DNA of 64,000 nt from Parvimonas sp. oral taxon 393 str. F0440. GTDB lineage: Bacteria > Bacillota > Clostridia > Tissierellales > Peptoniphilaceae. A model generated the notes under the pieces. It worked only from the letters and a program-made list of their open reading frames with translations. It had not been told where the DNA came from and searched no databases. Both the position numbers and the translations under genes were made by a program. Shown here one piece after another: positions 17,557-26,856 of the stretch (its first letter is position 1; each line of letters begins with the position of its first letter). The DNA is taken from the NCBI GenBank assembly GCA_000223315.2, contig AFUS01000004.1:186001-250000 (forward strand), written 5' to 3'.

Positions 17557-18518
17557 ATGAGAAAAAAATTATTTTATTACTTGCATTGGTACTTTCTGTA
17601 GGGGTTTTAGGAGCTTGTACCAAAAAAGATGATAATAAAAATAAAGATGGGGAAAAGAGAACTGAGCAAAACACTACAAAGAAAAAAGTTATTGCTACAA
17701 GTACAATGCTTACAGATTTGGTAAAGCAAATAGGTGGAGACAATTTTGAAGTAGAAGGAATGATGAAAGCGGGAGTTGACCCTCATTTATATAAGCCAAC
17801 AGCGGGAGATGTTGAGAAACTTGAAAAAGCTGATGTCGTAGTTGTAAACGGATTACATTTGGAAGGACAAATGGGAGAAATTTTACAAGGTCTAGAAAAA
17901 CAAAATAAAAATGTTATAACTGCATCAAAAAATATTCCATCAGATAGTTTACTTCCTTGGGATGAAGAAGGAGCAGGTCCAAACGATCCGCATATCTGGT
18001 TTAGTGTTAAGAATTGGAAAATTGCTGCTAAAAATGTTGCAGAGGGTTTAAAGAAAGCAGACAGCTCAAAAGCTGAAGAAATTGATAAAAATCTTGCTAA
18101 ATATGAAAAAGAACTTGATGAACTTTCAGAATATATAAAGAAAAAAGTATCAGAATTACCTGAAAATCAAAGAGTTTTGGTTACTGCACATGATGCTTTT
18201 AACTATTTTGCAAAAGAATTTGGCTTTAGAGTAGAAGCTATTCAAGGAATTAGTACGGAATCAGAAGCAAGTGCTGCTGATATAAAGAAACTTTCAGACT
18301 TTTTAGTTGAAACTAAAATTAAAGCAGTTTTCGTTGAATCTTCAGTTCCTAAGAAAACTATTGAATCTTTAGTTGAATCTTGTAAAGCTAAAGGACATAA
18401 TGTAAAAATAGGTGGAGAGTTATATTCTGACTCATTGGGAGATGATAATACAAAAGAAAATACTTATATCTCAATGTTTAAATACAATATTGATACAATA
18501 GTTGACGCTTTAAAATAA
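17557..18518 (+). CDS. Manganese/zinc-type ABC transporter substrate-binding lipoprotein (frameshift at start)
   Basis: A cluster A-I (TroA/MntA/ZnuA) metal-binding lipoprotein. ATG 17557 has TAGGAGGG upstream, but the frame breaks in the A7 run at 17562-17568. One extra A gives MRKKIILLLALVLSVGVL and a lipobox (GVLGAC), continuous with the long frame. Metal ligands visible are His in DPHLYKPT, His in NDPHIWF, an acidic residue in the ISTESEAS region and Asp in ELYSDSLGDD. No long His/Asp-rich loop of the ZnuA type is present, which favours Mn (or Fe) over Zn, but this is not decisive. It heads an operon with an ATPase and two permeases. Confidence 0.88.
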
Positions 18519-18526
18519 TACTTGAA

Positions 18527-18569
18527 AAAAATCTCCTAAATATATATACTTATATTATGGAGATTTTTA
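18527..18569 (+). terminator. Intercistronic hairpin between binding protein and ATPase genes
   Basis: AAAAATCTCC (18527-18536) and GGAGATTTTT (18559-18568) pair around an AT-rich loop and end in a T-rich tail. Its position inside the operon suggests partial termination, which would keep the binding protein in excess over the membrane subunits. Confidence 0.65.
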
Positions 18570-18586
18570 TTTTATGGAGGAATAAA

Positions 18587-19297
18587 ATGGATGAGATAGC
18601 TGTAAAAGTTGAAGATTTAACTATTGCCTATTATTTGAAACCTGTAGTTTGGGATGCTGACTTGGATTTTAAAAAAGGAAAACTTACTGCAATTATGGGA
18701 CCGAATGGTGCGGGTAAATCCACTTTGCTAAAGGCAATGTTAAATTTAATTCCAACTTCATCCGGAAAAATTTCATTTTTCGAAAAGCCATATAAGGAAT
18801 TTAGAAAAGATATTTCTTATGTTCCACAGAGCGAATCTGTAGATTGGGATTTTCCGACAGATGTTTTGGATGTTGTTATGATGGGAACTTATGGAAAGCT
18901 TGGTTGGATAAAGAGAGCAGGTAAAAAGGAAAAGGAATTATCTTTGGAGGCTTTAAAAAAACTTGGAATGGAAGATTTTGTTGACAGACAGATAAGCGAC
19001 CTTTCCGGGGGACAACAGCAGAGAGTTTTCTTGGCGAGAGCATTAGTTCAAGATAGCGAAATATATTTTTTAGATGAGCCTCTAAAAGGGGTTGATGCTA
19101 AAACTGAAAAAGAAATTATGAAAATTTTAAAGGATCTAAGGGATAACGGAAAGACAATCATAGTTGTTCATCACGATTTAAGAACTGTTGAGGAATATTT
19201 TGATGATGTGGTACTTTTAAATAAATTGGTTATCGCTTCAGGTTCGGTTAAGGATGTTTTTACTGAAGAAAATATTAATAAGACTTATAGGGTGTAG
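18587..19297 (+). CDS. Metal ABC transporter ATP-binding protein
   Basis: A 236-residue ATPase of the Mn/Zn/Fe chelate (ABC-3) transporter family. Walker A is GPNGAGKST, the signature is LSGGQQQRV, Walker B is IYFLDEPLKGVD and the switch histidine is in VVHHDL. It energises uptake through the two permeases that follow. The start is ATG 18587 (MDEIAVKVEDLTIAYY), seven bases after TGGAGG; the in-frame ATG at 18557 lies within the intercistronic hairpin. The stop is only three bases before the permease ATG. Confidence 0.93.
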   Translation: MDEIAVKVEDLTIAYYLKPVVWDADLDFKKGKLTAIMGPNGAGKSTLLKAMLNLIPTSSGKISFFEKPYKEFRKDISYVPQSESVDWDFPTDVLDVVMMGTYGKLGWIKRAGKKEKELSLEALKKLGMEDFVDRQISDLSGGQQQRVFLARALVQDSEIYFLDEPLKGVDAKTEKEIMKILKDLRDNGKTIIVVHHDLRTVEEYFDDVVLLNKLVIASGSVKDVFTEENINKTYRV

Positions 19298-19300
19298 ATT

Positions 19301-20185
19301 ATGAATGGAATTTTAGATTTACTTACCGACTATACTTTTATGATGATAGCTTTGGGCTCAGGACTTTTAGGATTTTTAAGCGGAATTATGGGAGTATATG
19401 TTACGGTAAAAAAGCAGGGGCTTATTTGTGATGCAATCAGTCACTCAACTCTTCCCGGCGTTTGTATTGCCTTTATGGTGCTTGGAATTAAAAATTTAGA
19501 ATTTTTACTTCTTGGAGCTTTTATTGCAGGAGTTATAGCTGCACTTCTTATTTTTGGAATTGATTTGAAATCAAAAGTAAAATTTGACAGTGCATTGGCA
19601 ATAGTTCTATCAACATTTTTCGGACTTGGTATTGTTCTGCTTGCACTTATTCAAAGAAAGGCAAATACAAATCAAGCGGGTCTTGATAAATTCATATTCG
19701 GACAAGCTGCCGCTTTTTTGAAAAAAGATATATATTTTTTAATCGGAATAATTATCTTGGTGTTATTTGTAATTTTATTGTTTTGGAAAGAGTTAAAACT
19801 TTTTTCCTTCGATCCTGAATTTGCTCAAACAAAGGGATTTTCTATAAATTTAATGACAGGAATATTAATAGTTTTGCTTGTAATTTCAATAGTTATGGGA
19901 ATTCAATCAGTTGGAGTAATTCTTATGAGTACAATGCTTATTGCACCGCCTGTAGCTGCAAGACAGTGGACTGACAAATTTAATATTATGATGATTTTAT
20001 CAGGGATTTTTGGAGCTTTCTCCGGAATTACCGGCTCATTTATAAGTATGTACTATAAAGGGTTGTCAACAGGACCGGTTATAGCGATAGTTGCAAGTTT
20101 AATTGTATTTTTTAGTATATTATTTTCGCCTAAAAAAGGAATTTTATTCAGTAAAAAGAGAACTATGCAAGGAGGGACTAAATGA
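19301..20185 (+). CDS. Metal ABC transporter permease 1 (ABC-3 family)
   Basis: A 294-residue integral membrane protein with eight or nine hydrophobic helices, belonging to the ABC-3 family (TroC/MntB type). Characteristic segments are SGIMGVYVTVKKQGLICDAI, SHSTLPGVCIAF, the QSVGVILMSTMLIAPPVAAR region that contacts the metal path, and GSFISMYYKGLSTGPVI. It starts three bases after the ATPase gene and overlaps the next permease by four bases (ATGA), so translation is coupled. Confidence 0.92.
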   Translation: MNGILDLLTDYTFMMIALGSGLLGFLSGIMGVYVTVKKQGLICDAISHSTLPGVCIAFMVLGIKNLEFLLLGAFIAGVIAALLIFGIDLKSKVKFDSALAIVLSTFFGLGIVLLALIQRKANTNQAGLDKFIFGQAAAFLKKDIYFLIGIIILVLFVILLFWKELKLFSFDPEFAQTKGFSINLMTGILIVLLVISIVMGIQSVGVILMSTMLIAPPVAARQWTDKFNIMMILSGIFGAFSGITGSFISMYYKGLSTGPVIAIVASLIVFFSILFSPKKGILFSKKRTMQGGTK

Positions 20186-21291
20186 GACAATTAGAAATTT
20201 TAATAGCTGTAAGTTTAGTTTCAGCTGCTTGTTCACTATTGGGACCATTTTTAATTCTTAGAAAAATGTCTATGATGATAGATTCTATAACTCATACAAT
20301 TTTACTTGGAATCGTAATTGCTTTTTTCATTACAAAAGATTTGACAAGTCCTTTGCTGATTGTCGGTGCCGGACTGGTTGGAATACTTACTGTATTTTTG
20401 ACAGAACTTATTAATCAGAAGACGACTTTACATGAAGATTCTTCTATCGGACTTGTATTTCCGTTTTTATTCAGTATTGCTATAATATTGATTTCAAAAT
20501 TTTTAAGAGGAGTGCATCTCTGTATTGACTCCGTTTTAGTTGGAGAAGTTGCATTTTCAATAATTCCGAGAATCGAGTTTTTCGGTTATGAAATGTCAAA
20601 GGTTATTTTTGTAATGGCAGTAATATTTTTAATTGATTTGATTTTTATTTGGGTGTTCTTTAAAGAATTGAAGATTTCTACATTTGATAAAAATTTAAGT
20701 TTGATTTCCGGATTTGCACCGGCTGTTATTTATTACGCTTTGATGAGTTTAGTTTCTATAACAACTGTAGGAGCATTTAATGCGGTGGGTTCAATACTTG
20801 TAATTTCATATATGGTTGTTCCGTCTGCAACGGCATATCTATTAACACATGATTTGAAGAAAATGATATTTATAAGTGTTTTCACGGGAGTTTTAAGTAG
20901 TGTAATAGGATTTTATATGGCATATATTTATGACCTTTCTATTGCCGGAACAATAGCCATAGTTAACGGATTGATATTTTTATTAGTATTTATATTTGAA
21001 CCGAGAAACGGAATTATCAAAAAAATATTAAATGAAAACAGAAAAAGGGCTGAATTTGCAGAGGTTACAATGATGCTTCATATTATAAATCATGAAAATA
21101 CTGAAAGAGCTGACATCGAGTGTAATGTTGTAAAAATAAATGAGCATTTATGTTATGCAAAGAATAAATTTGAAAAAGTTTTAAAGAATATATTAAATAA
21201 AAAATTTGCTTATATTGAAAATGACATTATAAAAGTTACCGATATAGGCAGAGAAAAAACTTTGAATAAATTTAATGAGTGGATGAAGTAA
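20182..21291 (+). CDS. Metal ABC transporter permease 2 with C-terminal helix-turn-helix-like extension
   Basis: Residues 1 to about 280 are a second ABC-3 permease: LLGPFLILRKMSMMIDSITH, TTVGAFNAVGSILVISYMVV, and NGLIFLLVFIFEPRNGII at the end of the membrane part. A hydrophilic tail of about 85 residues follows (AEFAEVTMMLHIINHEN, ADIECNVVKINEH, IIKVTDIGREKTL), whose helix spacing resembles a winged helix of the DtxR/MntR type. The permease call is firm; the wHTH reading is inference. The two permeases probably form a heterodimer. Four-base overlap with the preceding gene. Confidence 0.9.
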   Translation: MRQLEILIAVSLVSAACSLLGPFLILRKMSMMIDSITHTILLGIVIAFFITKDLTSPLLIVGAGLVGILTVFLTELINQKTTLHEDSSIGLVFPFLFSIAIILISKFLRGVHLCIDSVLVGEVAFSIIPRIEFFGYEMSKVIFVMAVIFLIDLIFIWVFFKELKISTFDKNLSLISGFAPAVIYYALMSLVSITTVGAFNAVGSILVISYMVVPSATAYLLTHDLKKMIFISVFTGVLSSVIGFYMAYIYDLSIAGTIAIVNGLIFLLVFIFEPRNGIIKKILNENRKRAEFAEVTMMLHIINHENTERADIECNVVKINEHLCYAKNKFEKVLKNILNKKFAYIENDIIKVTDIGREKTLNKFNEWMK

Positions 21292-21367
21292 GATAATATG
21301 ATGAATAATTTTTTAGAATCGTTTTCTAATTCTAATCTAAATTATTTCAAAAATTTAATAAAAAATT

Positions 21368-21406
21368 AAAAGAGAGACAATTTTTCATAAAAAATCTCTC
21401 TTTTTT
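21368..21406 (+). terminator. Terminator of the metal transporter operon
   Basis: AAAAGAGAGA/TCTCTCTTTT stem with a 17-base loop, followed by a T tract. Confidence 0.8.
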
Positions 21407-21458
21407 GTTTTTATTTATTTTTACTATGTTTTAAATAATAACTAATAAGTAGGGATAA

Positions 21459-21496
21459 TTATTTTGTAGGGACTATTTTGTCCCTACAAAAATAAT
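21459..21496. repeat. Long inverted repeat between the two metal-transporter operons
   Basis: TTTTGTAGGGAC (21462-21473), loop TATTTT, GTCCCTACAAAA (21480-21491): a perfect 12-bp stem with further AT pairing outside. No T tract follows. It may be a regulatory operator, a processed hairpin or the remnant of a small palindromic element. The rest of the 326-base gap holds the terminator above and a possible -10 (TATAAT, 21559-21564) for the next gene. Confidence 0.65.
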
Positions 21497-21617
21497 CGAA
21501 AATTTTAAAATTTTTATAAAATCAACTAAAAATATGTAGATTTTTTGTAGATTTTGAATATAATTAGTCGTGAGGTGTTTACTCAACAAAAGATAACATT
21601 TCTATTTAGGAGGGATT

Positions 21618-22676
21618 ATGAAAAAGAAATTTTTGGCACTTATGTTGTCAGCATTAATGATTGGAGCTACTGCTTGTGGGGGAGATTCCGGAAAGAAAGA
21701 TGATACAGGCAAAGATATGAAGGCAAATGAAGAAGTTACAGGAAAAATTAGAATTTATACTTCAATGTATGAAGATATTATTGCTAATATGAAACCTGCA
21801 CTTAAGAAAAAATTCCCTAATTGTGAAATTGAATTTTTCCAAGGCGGAACAGGAACTTTACAAACAAAAATCGCAGGGGAAATTGAAGCAGGAAAACTTG
21901 CTTGTGATATTATAATGGTTGCAGAACCTTCTTATGCTTACGAATTAAAAGAAAAGAAGATTTTACATAAATTTGAAATTGAAAACAAAGATAAATTGGC
22001 ATTCGAATATGATAAAGAAGGATATTGGTATCCTGTTAGAATTTCTAATATGGTTTTAGCTTATAATCCGGAAAAAACAAAGAAAGAAAATATAGCACAA
22101 AGTTTTAAAGAATTTGCTGAAAAAGAAAGTCTTACAGGAAAAATTTCTATGTCAGATCCTTTAAAATCAGGTACTGCTCTTGCAGCTATAAGTGGATTAA
22201 AGGATAAGTATAAAGATGAATATTTCACTAATTTGGCTAAGAGAAAAGTTGCTATTGAAGCAGGTAGTGTTGCTTTAACTAAACTTGAAACTGGCGAAAT
22301 GGATGAACTTATGATTCTTGAAGAATCTGTTTTAAAGAAAAGACAAGATGACAACTCTTCATTGGAAGTTATATATCCAAAAGATGGAACAATTGTAGTT
22401 CCTTCACCAATTATGGTTGTAGATGAAAAATTAACAGAAAACAAAAATACAAAAGCTGCAGAAGCTATTTCAAAATGGTTCTTATCAGAAGAAGGACAAA
22501 AATATATAGTTAAGGGCTGGATGCACTCTGTATTAAAAGATTTCCCTGAAGTTCCTTATGATGCAATCAAAACTTCTGAAATTACATCAAATAGTATAAA
22601 TGTTAAATGGGAACAATTAGTTAAAGATAGAGATTCTCTAAGAAAGATGTTTACAGATACAATTGGTAAAAAATAA
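21618..22676 (+). CDS. Ferric-iron-type ABC transporter substrate-binding lipoprotein
   Basis: A 352-residue extracellular solute-binding protein of the FbpA/AfuA (cluster D) type. The signal peptide ends in a lipobox (MIGATACGG). The mature protein begins with a strand KIRIYTSMYEDI and has the hinge segments IEFFQGGTGTLQTKIAGEI and LACDIIMVAEPSYAYELKEK. TMYEDI/GGTG features match ferric or related oxyanion binders, but the exact ligand is not certain; 2-aminoethylphosphonate or spermidine-like proteins share the fold. SD AGGAGGG precedes ATG 21618. It heads a three-gene operon with a double-length permease and an ATPase. Confidence 0.85.
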   Translation: MKKKFLALMLSALMIGATACGGDSGKKDDTGKDMKANEEVTGKIRIYTSMYEDIIANMKPALKKKFPNCEIEFFQGGTGTLQTKIAGEIEAGKLACDIIMVAEPSYAYELKEKKILHKFEIENKDKLAFEYDKEGYWYPVRISNMVLAYNPEKTKKENIAQSFKEFAEKESLTGKISMSDPLKSGTALAAISGLKDKYKDEYFTNLAKRKVAIEAGSVALTKLETGEMDELMILEESVLKKRQDDNSSLEVIYPKDGTIVVPSPIMVVDEKLTENKNTKAAEAISKWFLSEEGQKYIVKGWMHSVLKDFPEVPYDAIKTSEITSNSINVKWEQLVKDRDSLRKMFTDTIGKK

Positions 22677-22774
22677 TAGATAATAACCATATAAAAAATG
22701 GAAATTTATTATTTTAGAATAAAAATATATAACAGAGGGAGGAAACTCCCTCTTGTTAATGAAAGGTTTATTTT

Positions 22775-24460
22775 ATGCAAAAGACAGAAAGAAAATTTAG
22801 ATTGGATATAAAGTGGATAATAATGCTATCTATTGTTGCACTTTTGCTTGTTTTTGAAGTTTTTCCACTTTTATATCTCTTTGTTAAATCCTTATTTCCA
22901 AGTGGAAGCTTTACTTTTGAGGCTTTTAAGAGAGTTTATAGTTATGATGCAAATTTTATAGCTATTAGAAATACTCTAGTTACTGCAATTGCTACAACAT
23001 TTTTTGGAATGTTAATTGCTTTTCCACTTGCATTTTTAGTTGGAAGAACTAATTTATATGGTAAAAAAATATTTAGAACTATGTTCGTTGTTACATATAT
23101 GGTTCCTCCTTATGTAGGGGCTATGGCTTGGCTTAGACTTTTAAATCCAAGAGTTGGAACTTTAAATATGTTAATTCAAAAATTATTTGGACTTAGTGAA
23201 CCGATTTTCAATATTTACAGTGTATGGGGAATGATTTGGGTACTTACTTGTTTTTATTATCCTTATGCTTTTATCACAATTTCTCGTGCGATGGAAAAAA
23301 TGGATCCTTCTCTTGAAGAAGCTGCAAGAATTTCAGGAGCAAGTCCTTTAAAGACATTATTTACAGTTACAATTCCAATGATGACACCAAGTTTAATAGC
23401 AGCAGCACTTTTAGTTTTTGTAACTGCTGCATCTTGTTATGGTATTCCGTCAATAGTTGGAGCACCGGGACAAATTCACACTGTTACAACAAGAATAATT
23501 GAGTTTGTTCATATTGGTAATGAAGAAGGAATAATTGATGCTACAACTCTTGCAGTATTCTTAATGATAATTGCTAATTTAGTTTTGTATGTTTCAACAT
23601 TTGTGCTAGGAAAGAAACAATTTATAACAATGAGTGGAAAATCTACAAGACCTACAATAGTTGATTTAGGAAAATGGAGAACTCCACTTACAATATTAGT
23701 TACAATTTTTTCTTTTATAGTAGTAGTTGTTCCTTTTATAACTGTTGCTCTTACTTCTATAACTATCAATATGGGTAAGCCATTGTCTGCAAGAAATATC
23801 TCATTTAGATTTTGGCAACAAATGCTTACAAGGGATAGTATATTAAGCTCGACAATAAACAGTTTGGTTGCAGCTTCAGCAGCGGCATTTTTGGGAATAA
23901 TAATTTCCTGTATGATGGCTTATTTGCTTGAGAGAACTAGAGTTAAGGGAAGAAGAATTCCTGACTTTTTAATAACAGTAGGTTCAGGAACACCAAGTAT
24001 TGCCATAGCTCTTGCCCTTATAATGACAATGAGTGGAAAATTTGGAATAAATATTTACAATACAATATATATTATGATTATTGCATATATGATTAAGTAT
24101 ATGTTGATGGGAATGAGAACAGTAGTTTCAGGAATGAGTCAGGTGCATCCTTCTCTTGAAGAGGCATCACAAATCTCCGGAGCAGGCTGGCTTAGAATGA
24201 TTAAGGATGTTACTGCACCGCTTATAATGCCTTCAATTGTTGCAGGTATATTTTTAATATTTATGCCTTGTTTCTATGAACTTACTATGAGTACACTTTT
24301 GTATTCATCTCATACAAAGACAATCGGTTTTGAACTTTACAATTATCAAACTTATCATAGTCAACAAATTGCAAGTGTACTTGCTACTGCAATTTTGATT
24401 TTTGTATTGGTAGTTAACTGGATTTTAAATAAACTTACAAAAGGTAAGTTTTCAATTTAG
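22775..24460 (+). CDS. Ferric-type ABC transporter permease (fused double permease)
   Basis: A 561-residue membrane protein containing two homologous permease halves, as in FbpB/AfuB. Each half has about six helices and an EAA loop: MDPSLEEAARISGASPLKTL in the first half and HPSLEEASQISGAGWLRMI in the second. The EAA loops dock onto the ATPase. It lies 98 bases after the binding-protein gene, with GAAAGG upstream of ATG 22775, and eight bases before the ATPase gene. Confidence 0.93.
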   Translation: MQKTERKFRLDIKWIIMLSIVALLLVFEVFPLLYLFVKSLFPSGSFTFEAFKRVYSYDANFIAIRNTLVTAIATTFFGMLIAFPLAFLVGRTNLYGKKIFRTMFVVTYMVPPYVGAMAWLRLLNPRVGTLNMLIQKLFGLSEPIFNIYSVWGMIWVLTCFYYPYAFITISRAMEKMDPSLEEAARISGASPLKTLFTVTIPMMTPSLIAAALLVFVTAASCYGIPSIVGAPGQIHTVTTRIIEFVHIGNEEGIIDATTLAVFLMIIANLVLYVSTFVLGKKQFITMSGKSTRPTIVDLGKWRTPLTILVTIFSFIVVVVPFITVALTSITINMGKPLSARNISFRFWQQMLTRDSILSSTINSLVAASAAAFLGIIISCMMAYLLERTRVKGRRIPDFLITVGSGTPSIAIALALIMTMSGKFGINIYNTIYIMIIAYMIKYMLMGMRTVVSGMSQVHPSLEEASQISGAGWLRMIKDVTAPLIMPSIVAGIFLIFMPCFYELTMSTLLYSSHTKTIGFELYNYQTYHSQQIASVLATAILIFVLVVNWILNKLTKGKFSI

Positions 24461-24468
24461 GAGGAAAA

Positions 24469-25539
24469 ATGTCAACGATTACTATAAAAGAATTAAGTAA
24501 ATCTTTTGGTAATGTAGAAGTTTTAAAACCTTTTACAGATACTTTTAAAGATGGTGAATTTATAACTCTATTAGGACCTTCAGGTTGTGGTAAAACAACA
24601 ATGTTAAGACTTATAGCGGGATTTGAAAAACCTACAAGTGGAGAAATACTAATAGGAGATAAAGTTGTTTCAGGAGGAAAAACATTCCTTCCGCCTGAAA
24701 AAAGAGGAATAGGAATGGTATTTCAATCATATGCAGTTTGGCCTCATATGAATGTTTTTGACAATGTTGCCTATCCTTTGAAAATAGCCGGTATAAAGAA
24801 AGAAGAAATAAAAGAGAGAGTTGAAAAAGTTTTAGAAATAGTTCACTTATCTCAATATAAAGATAGAGCTCCATCAGAACTTTCAGGTGGACAACAACAA
24901 AGGGTTGCATTAGGACGTGCTTTGATTGCAAAACCTAAATTACTTTTACTTGATGAACCACTTTCAAACTTGGATGCTAAACTAAGAGAAGAAATGCGTT
25001 TTGAAATAAAAGAGATACAAAAAAGACTTGGAATTACAGTTGTATATGTAACACATGATCAAATAGAAGCTATGACAATGAGTGATAGAATTATTTTGAT
25101 TAATAAAGGTGTTGTTCAACAAATAGGAACTCCTGAAGAAATTTACAGAAATCCTGTAAATCCTTTTGTTGCAAACTTTGTGGGTCGTGTTAATTTCATT
25201 AAGGGAGTTGCAAAAGACGGCTTTGTTGAACTTGCAAATACCGGAAAGAAATTACCTTATGACGGAGATAAGATAGGTAATGTTATAGTTGCAATAAGAC
25301 CAGAAGCTCTTAGAATAGACGAAAGAGATGGAACTATTGATGCAAAACTTGTAAGTCAATTCTATCTTGGAGATGTAAATGACTGTAAAGTAGATTTAGG
25401 AAATGACAATGTAGTTAGAGTTATAGACCATGTTGAAACTTACGGAGTTTACGAAGAAAATGCAAATATCAAATTGAGAATTAAAAACTTTATGGTATTT
25501 GATGATGACGGAAAAGATTATACAAAGATAATAACTTAA
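24469..25539 (+). CDS. Ferric-type ABC transporter ATP-binding protein
   Basis: A 356-residue ATPase of the FbpC/PotA type. Walker A is GPSGCGKTT, the Q-loop is VFQSYAVWPHM, the signature LSGGQQQR, Walker B LLLLDEPLSNLDA and the switch VTHDQIEAM. A C-terminal TOBE-type regulatory region (about 240-356) contains VAIRPEALRI. It energises uptake with the two preceding gene products. SD GGAGG lies seven bases before ATG. The operon ends at the terminator just after it. Confidence 0.94.
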   Translation: MSTITIKELSKSFGNVEVLKPFTDTFKDGEFITLLGPSGCGKTTMLRLIAGFEKPTSGEILIGDKVVSGGKTFLPPEKRGIGMVFQSYAVWPHMNVFDNVAYPLKIAGIKKEEIKERVEKVLEIVHLSQYKDRAPSELSGGQQQRVALGRALIAKPKLLLLDEPLSNLDAKLREEMRFEIKEIQKRLGITVVYVTHDQIEAMTMSDRIILINKGVVQQIGTPEEIYRNPVNPFVANFVGRVNFIKGVAKDGFVELANTGKKLPYDGDKIGNVIVAIRPEALRIDERDGTIDAKLVSQFYLGDVNDCKVDLGNDNVVRVIDHVETYGVYEENANIKLRIKNFMVFDDDGKDYTKIIT

Positions 25540-25545
25540 GAACAG

Positions 25546-25575
25546 AAGCTATTGAATTTTTTCAATAGCTTTTTT
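25546..25575. terminator. Terminator of the ferric-type transporter operon
   Basis: AAGCTATTGAA, TTTT loop, TTCAATAGCTT and a T tract: 11-bp stem. Confidence 0.88.
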
Positions 25576-25591
25576 ATGTCTTATGGTCATA

Positions 25592-25620
25592 TTGATTTTT
25601 ATGATTTAATGCGATATAAT
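25592..25620 (+). promoter_or_regulatory. Promoter of the DUF3841 gene
   Basis: TTGATT (25592-25597), 17 bases, TATAAT (25615-25620). Confidence 0.7.
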
Positions 25621-25642
25621 AAAATAGAAGGGATGTGAATAT

Positions 25643-26227
25643 ATGGAAACTGTAAGATTATATACAAGACAAGATATTCGCTCTTTAAAAGAGATTGAAG
25701 AGAAAGGTTATTTTACAAATAAAATTTCTTATGTCAAAGAAAATTTCGGAGTGATTTCTGACTACATCTTAGGTTGTTATAATTATTTTGTAAAAGAGGC
25801 AAGTAAAAGAGTTCCAAAACCTGATGAAGTTGAAATGCCTGTTTGGTGTGGAGTAAGTAATAAGAATTGTATGCCCGTAATTGAAAATACAGTTGTATAT
25901 GTTTTAGATGTTCCAAAAGATGAGATAATCTATTTTGATGGAGTTAAATGGGATTATGTACTCAATCATCATTATATCCCTTTGAATGAAGAAGATGATA
26001 AAAAGTATAAAAAAAGATTAAAAGAAAAAGGGATAGATAACGGATTTGAGTTTTTTGAGGGAAAGTATAAGAATGTTTTTCCAGAAGAAAGACAAATAGT
26101 TATAGACAGTTGGGCTAGAATATTCGATATTGATGAATGGGATATTTACAGAGTTCAAGCAAACATTTGGAAAATAAAAAAAGAATGGATTTTTGCCATT
26201 GTAAATAAAGGAGATATTATTCCTTAA
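25643..26227 (+). CDS. DUF3841 family protein
   Basis: A 194-residue soluble protein matching the DUF3841 pattern: an N-terminal VRLYTRQDIRSLKEIEEKG segment, a central PVWCGV and VVYVLDVPKDEIIYFDGVKW, and a C-terminal QANIWKIKKEWIFAIV. No signal peptide or membrane helix is present. It is transcribed from its own promoter and stands alone between two operons. The function is unknown. Confidence 0.75.
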   Translation: METVRLYTRQDIRSLKEIEEKGYFTNKISYVKENFGVISDYILGCYNYFVKEASKRVPKPDEVEMPVWCGVSNKNCMPVIENTVVYVLDVPKDEIIYFDGVKWDYVLNHHYIPLNEEDDKKYKKRLKEKGIDNGFEFFEGKYKNVFPEERQIVIDSWARIFDIDEWDIYRVQANIWKIKKEWIFAIVNKGDIIP

Positions 26228-26328
26228 ATTTAACTGTGAATATAATAAATAATTATTTTAGAATTTTTGGAAAATGCTATAATGTACATATTTTAGGTTA
26301 GACTTTGAATAATTTCAAGGAGGATATT

Positions 26329-26772
26329 ATGAAAAAATTTTTTAGAAAGTTTGTTTTGATTTTGCCGGTTTTTATTGCTTTTTCCGGTTGTTCTAAAAGT
26401 TCTAAAGTTAATGATGATAATACAAATAAGCAAGTAGTTAGAAAGGCAAGTAAAGAGGTTGAAAAATTTGTGGATATTATTATGCGTATGATTCACAAAT
26501 TGTTTTAGATAATGGTGAATATTATGGTGTGCCTTGTATGTATTATAAGGCTAAACCTATAGACTTTGATAAATGTTCAAAAGAATCCGTTAAAAAACTT
26601 CGTGGTAATTTTACGGATGATGGAAATTTTTAGAACCCAAAATTTTTGAAGAAGATGGAAAAAAGTACTTAACTGCTAATTTTTCCCTGAAAAGAAATTT
26701 TGGATAAAAGATGAAAAAACCATTGTTGATGTTGAAACGAATACTGAATATAAAAAGGGTGACCCTAAATAA
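26329..26772 (+). CDS. Hypothetical lipoprotein (three apparent homopolymer frameshifts)
   Basis: ATG 26329 with AAGGAGG upstream begins a signal peptide and lipobox (IAFSGCSKS). The frame closes after about 60 codons. It can be continued by single-base repairs near the A5 run at 26462-26466 (giving GYYYAYDSQIVLDNGEYYG), the T5 run at 26627-26631 (giving GNFLEPKIFEEDGKKYLTAN) and the T5 run at 26680-26684 (giving FPEKKFWIKDEKTIVDVE), ending at TAA 26770-26772. The product would be about 148 residues, of a family I do not recognise. A -10 box TATAAT lies at 26278-26283. Three breaks in one short gene leave real decay possible here. Confidence 0.6.
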
Positions 26773-26795
26773 ATATGTGAATAAAAATTGTAAGA

Positions 26796-26831
26796 AACTA
26801 ATGCATAGTTTTTTGCCATTAGTTGTTTTTT
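26796..26831 (+). terminator. Terminator after the broken lipoprotein gene
   Basis: AACTAATG/CATTAGTT stem with a 13-base loop and six T after GT. Confidence 0.7.
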
Positions 26832-26856
26832 AAAAATAAGAAGTAAGGGGGATGTT

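Noticed and set aside
18557-18586. Longer N-terminus for the metal ABC ATPase from ATG 18557
   Set aside because: That ATG is part of the intercistronic hairpin; ATG 18587 has a proper SD and the conserved N-terminus.
26329-26772. Selenoprotein or programmed frameshift in the broken lipoprotein
   Set aside because: The breaks are at ordinary A/T runs like the others in the window, and no slippery heptamer with pseudoknot is apparent.
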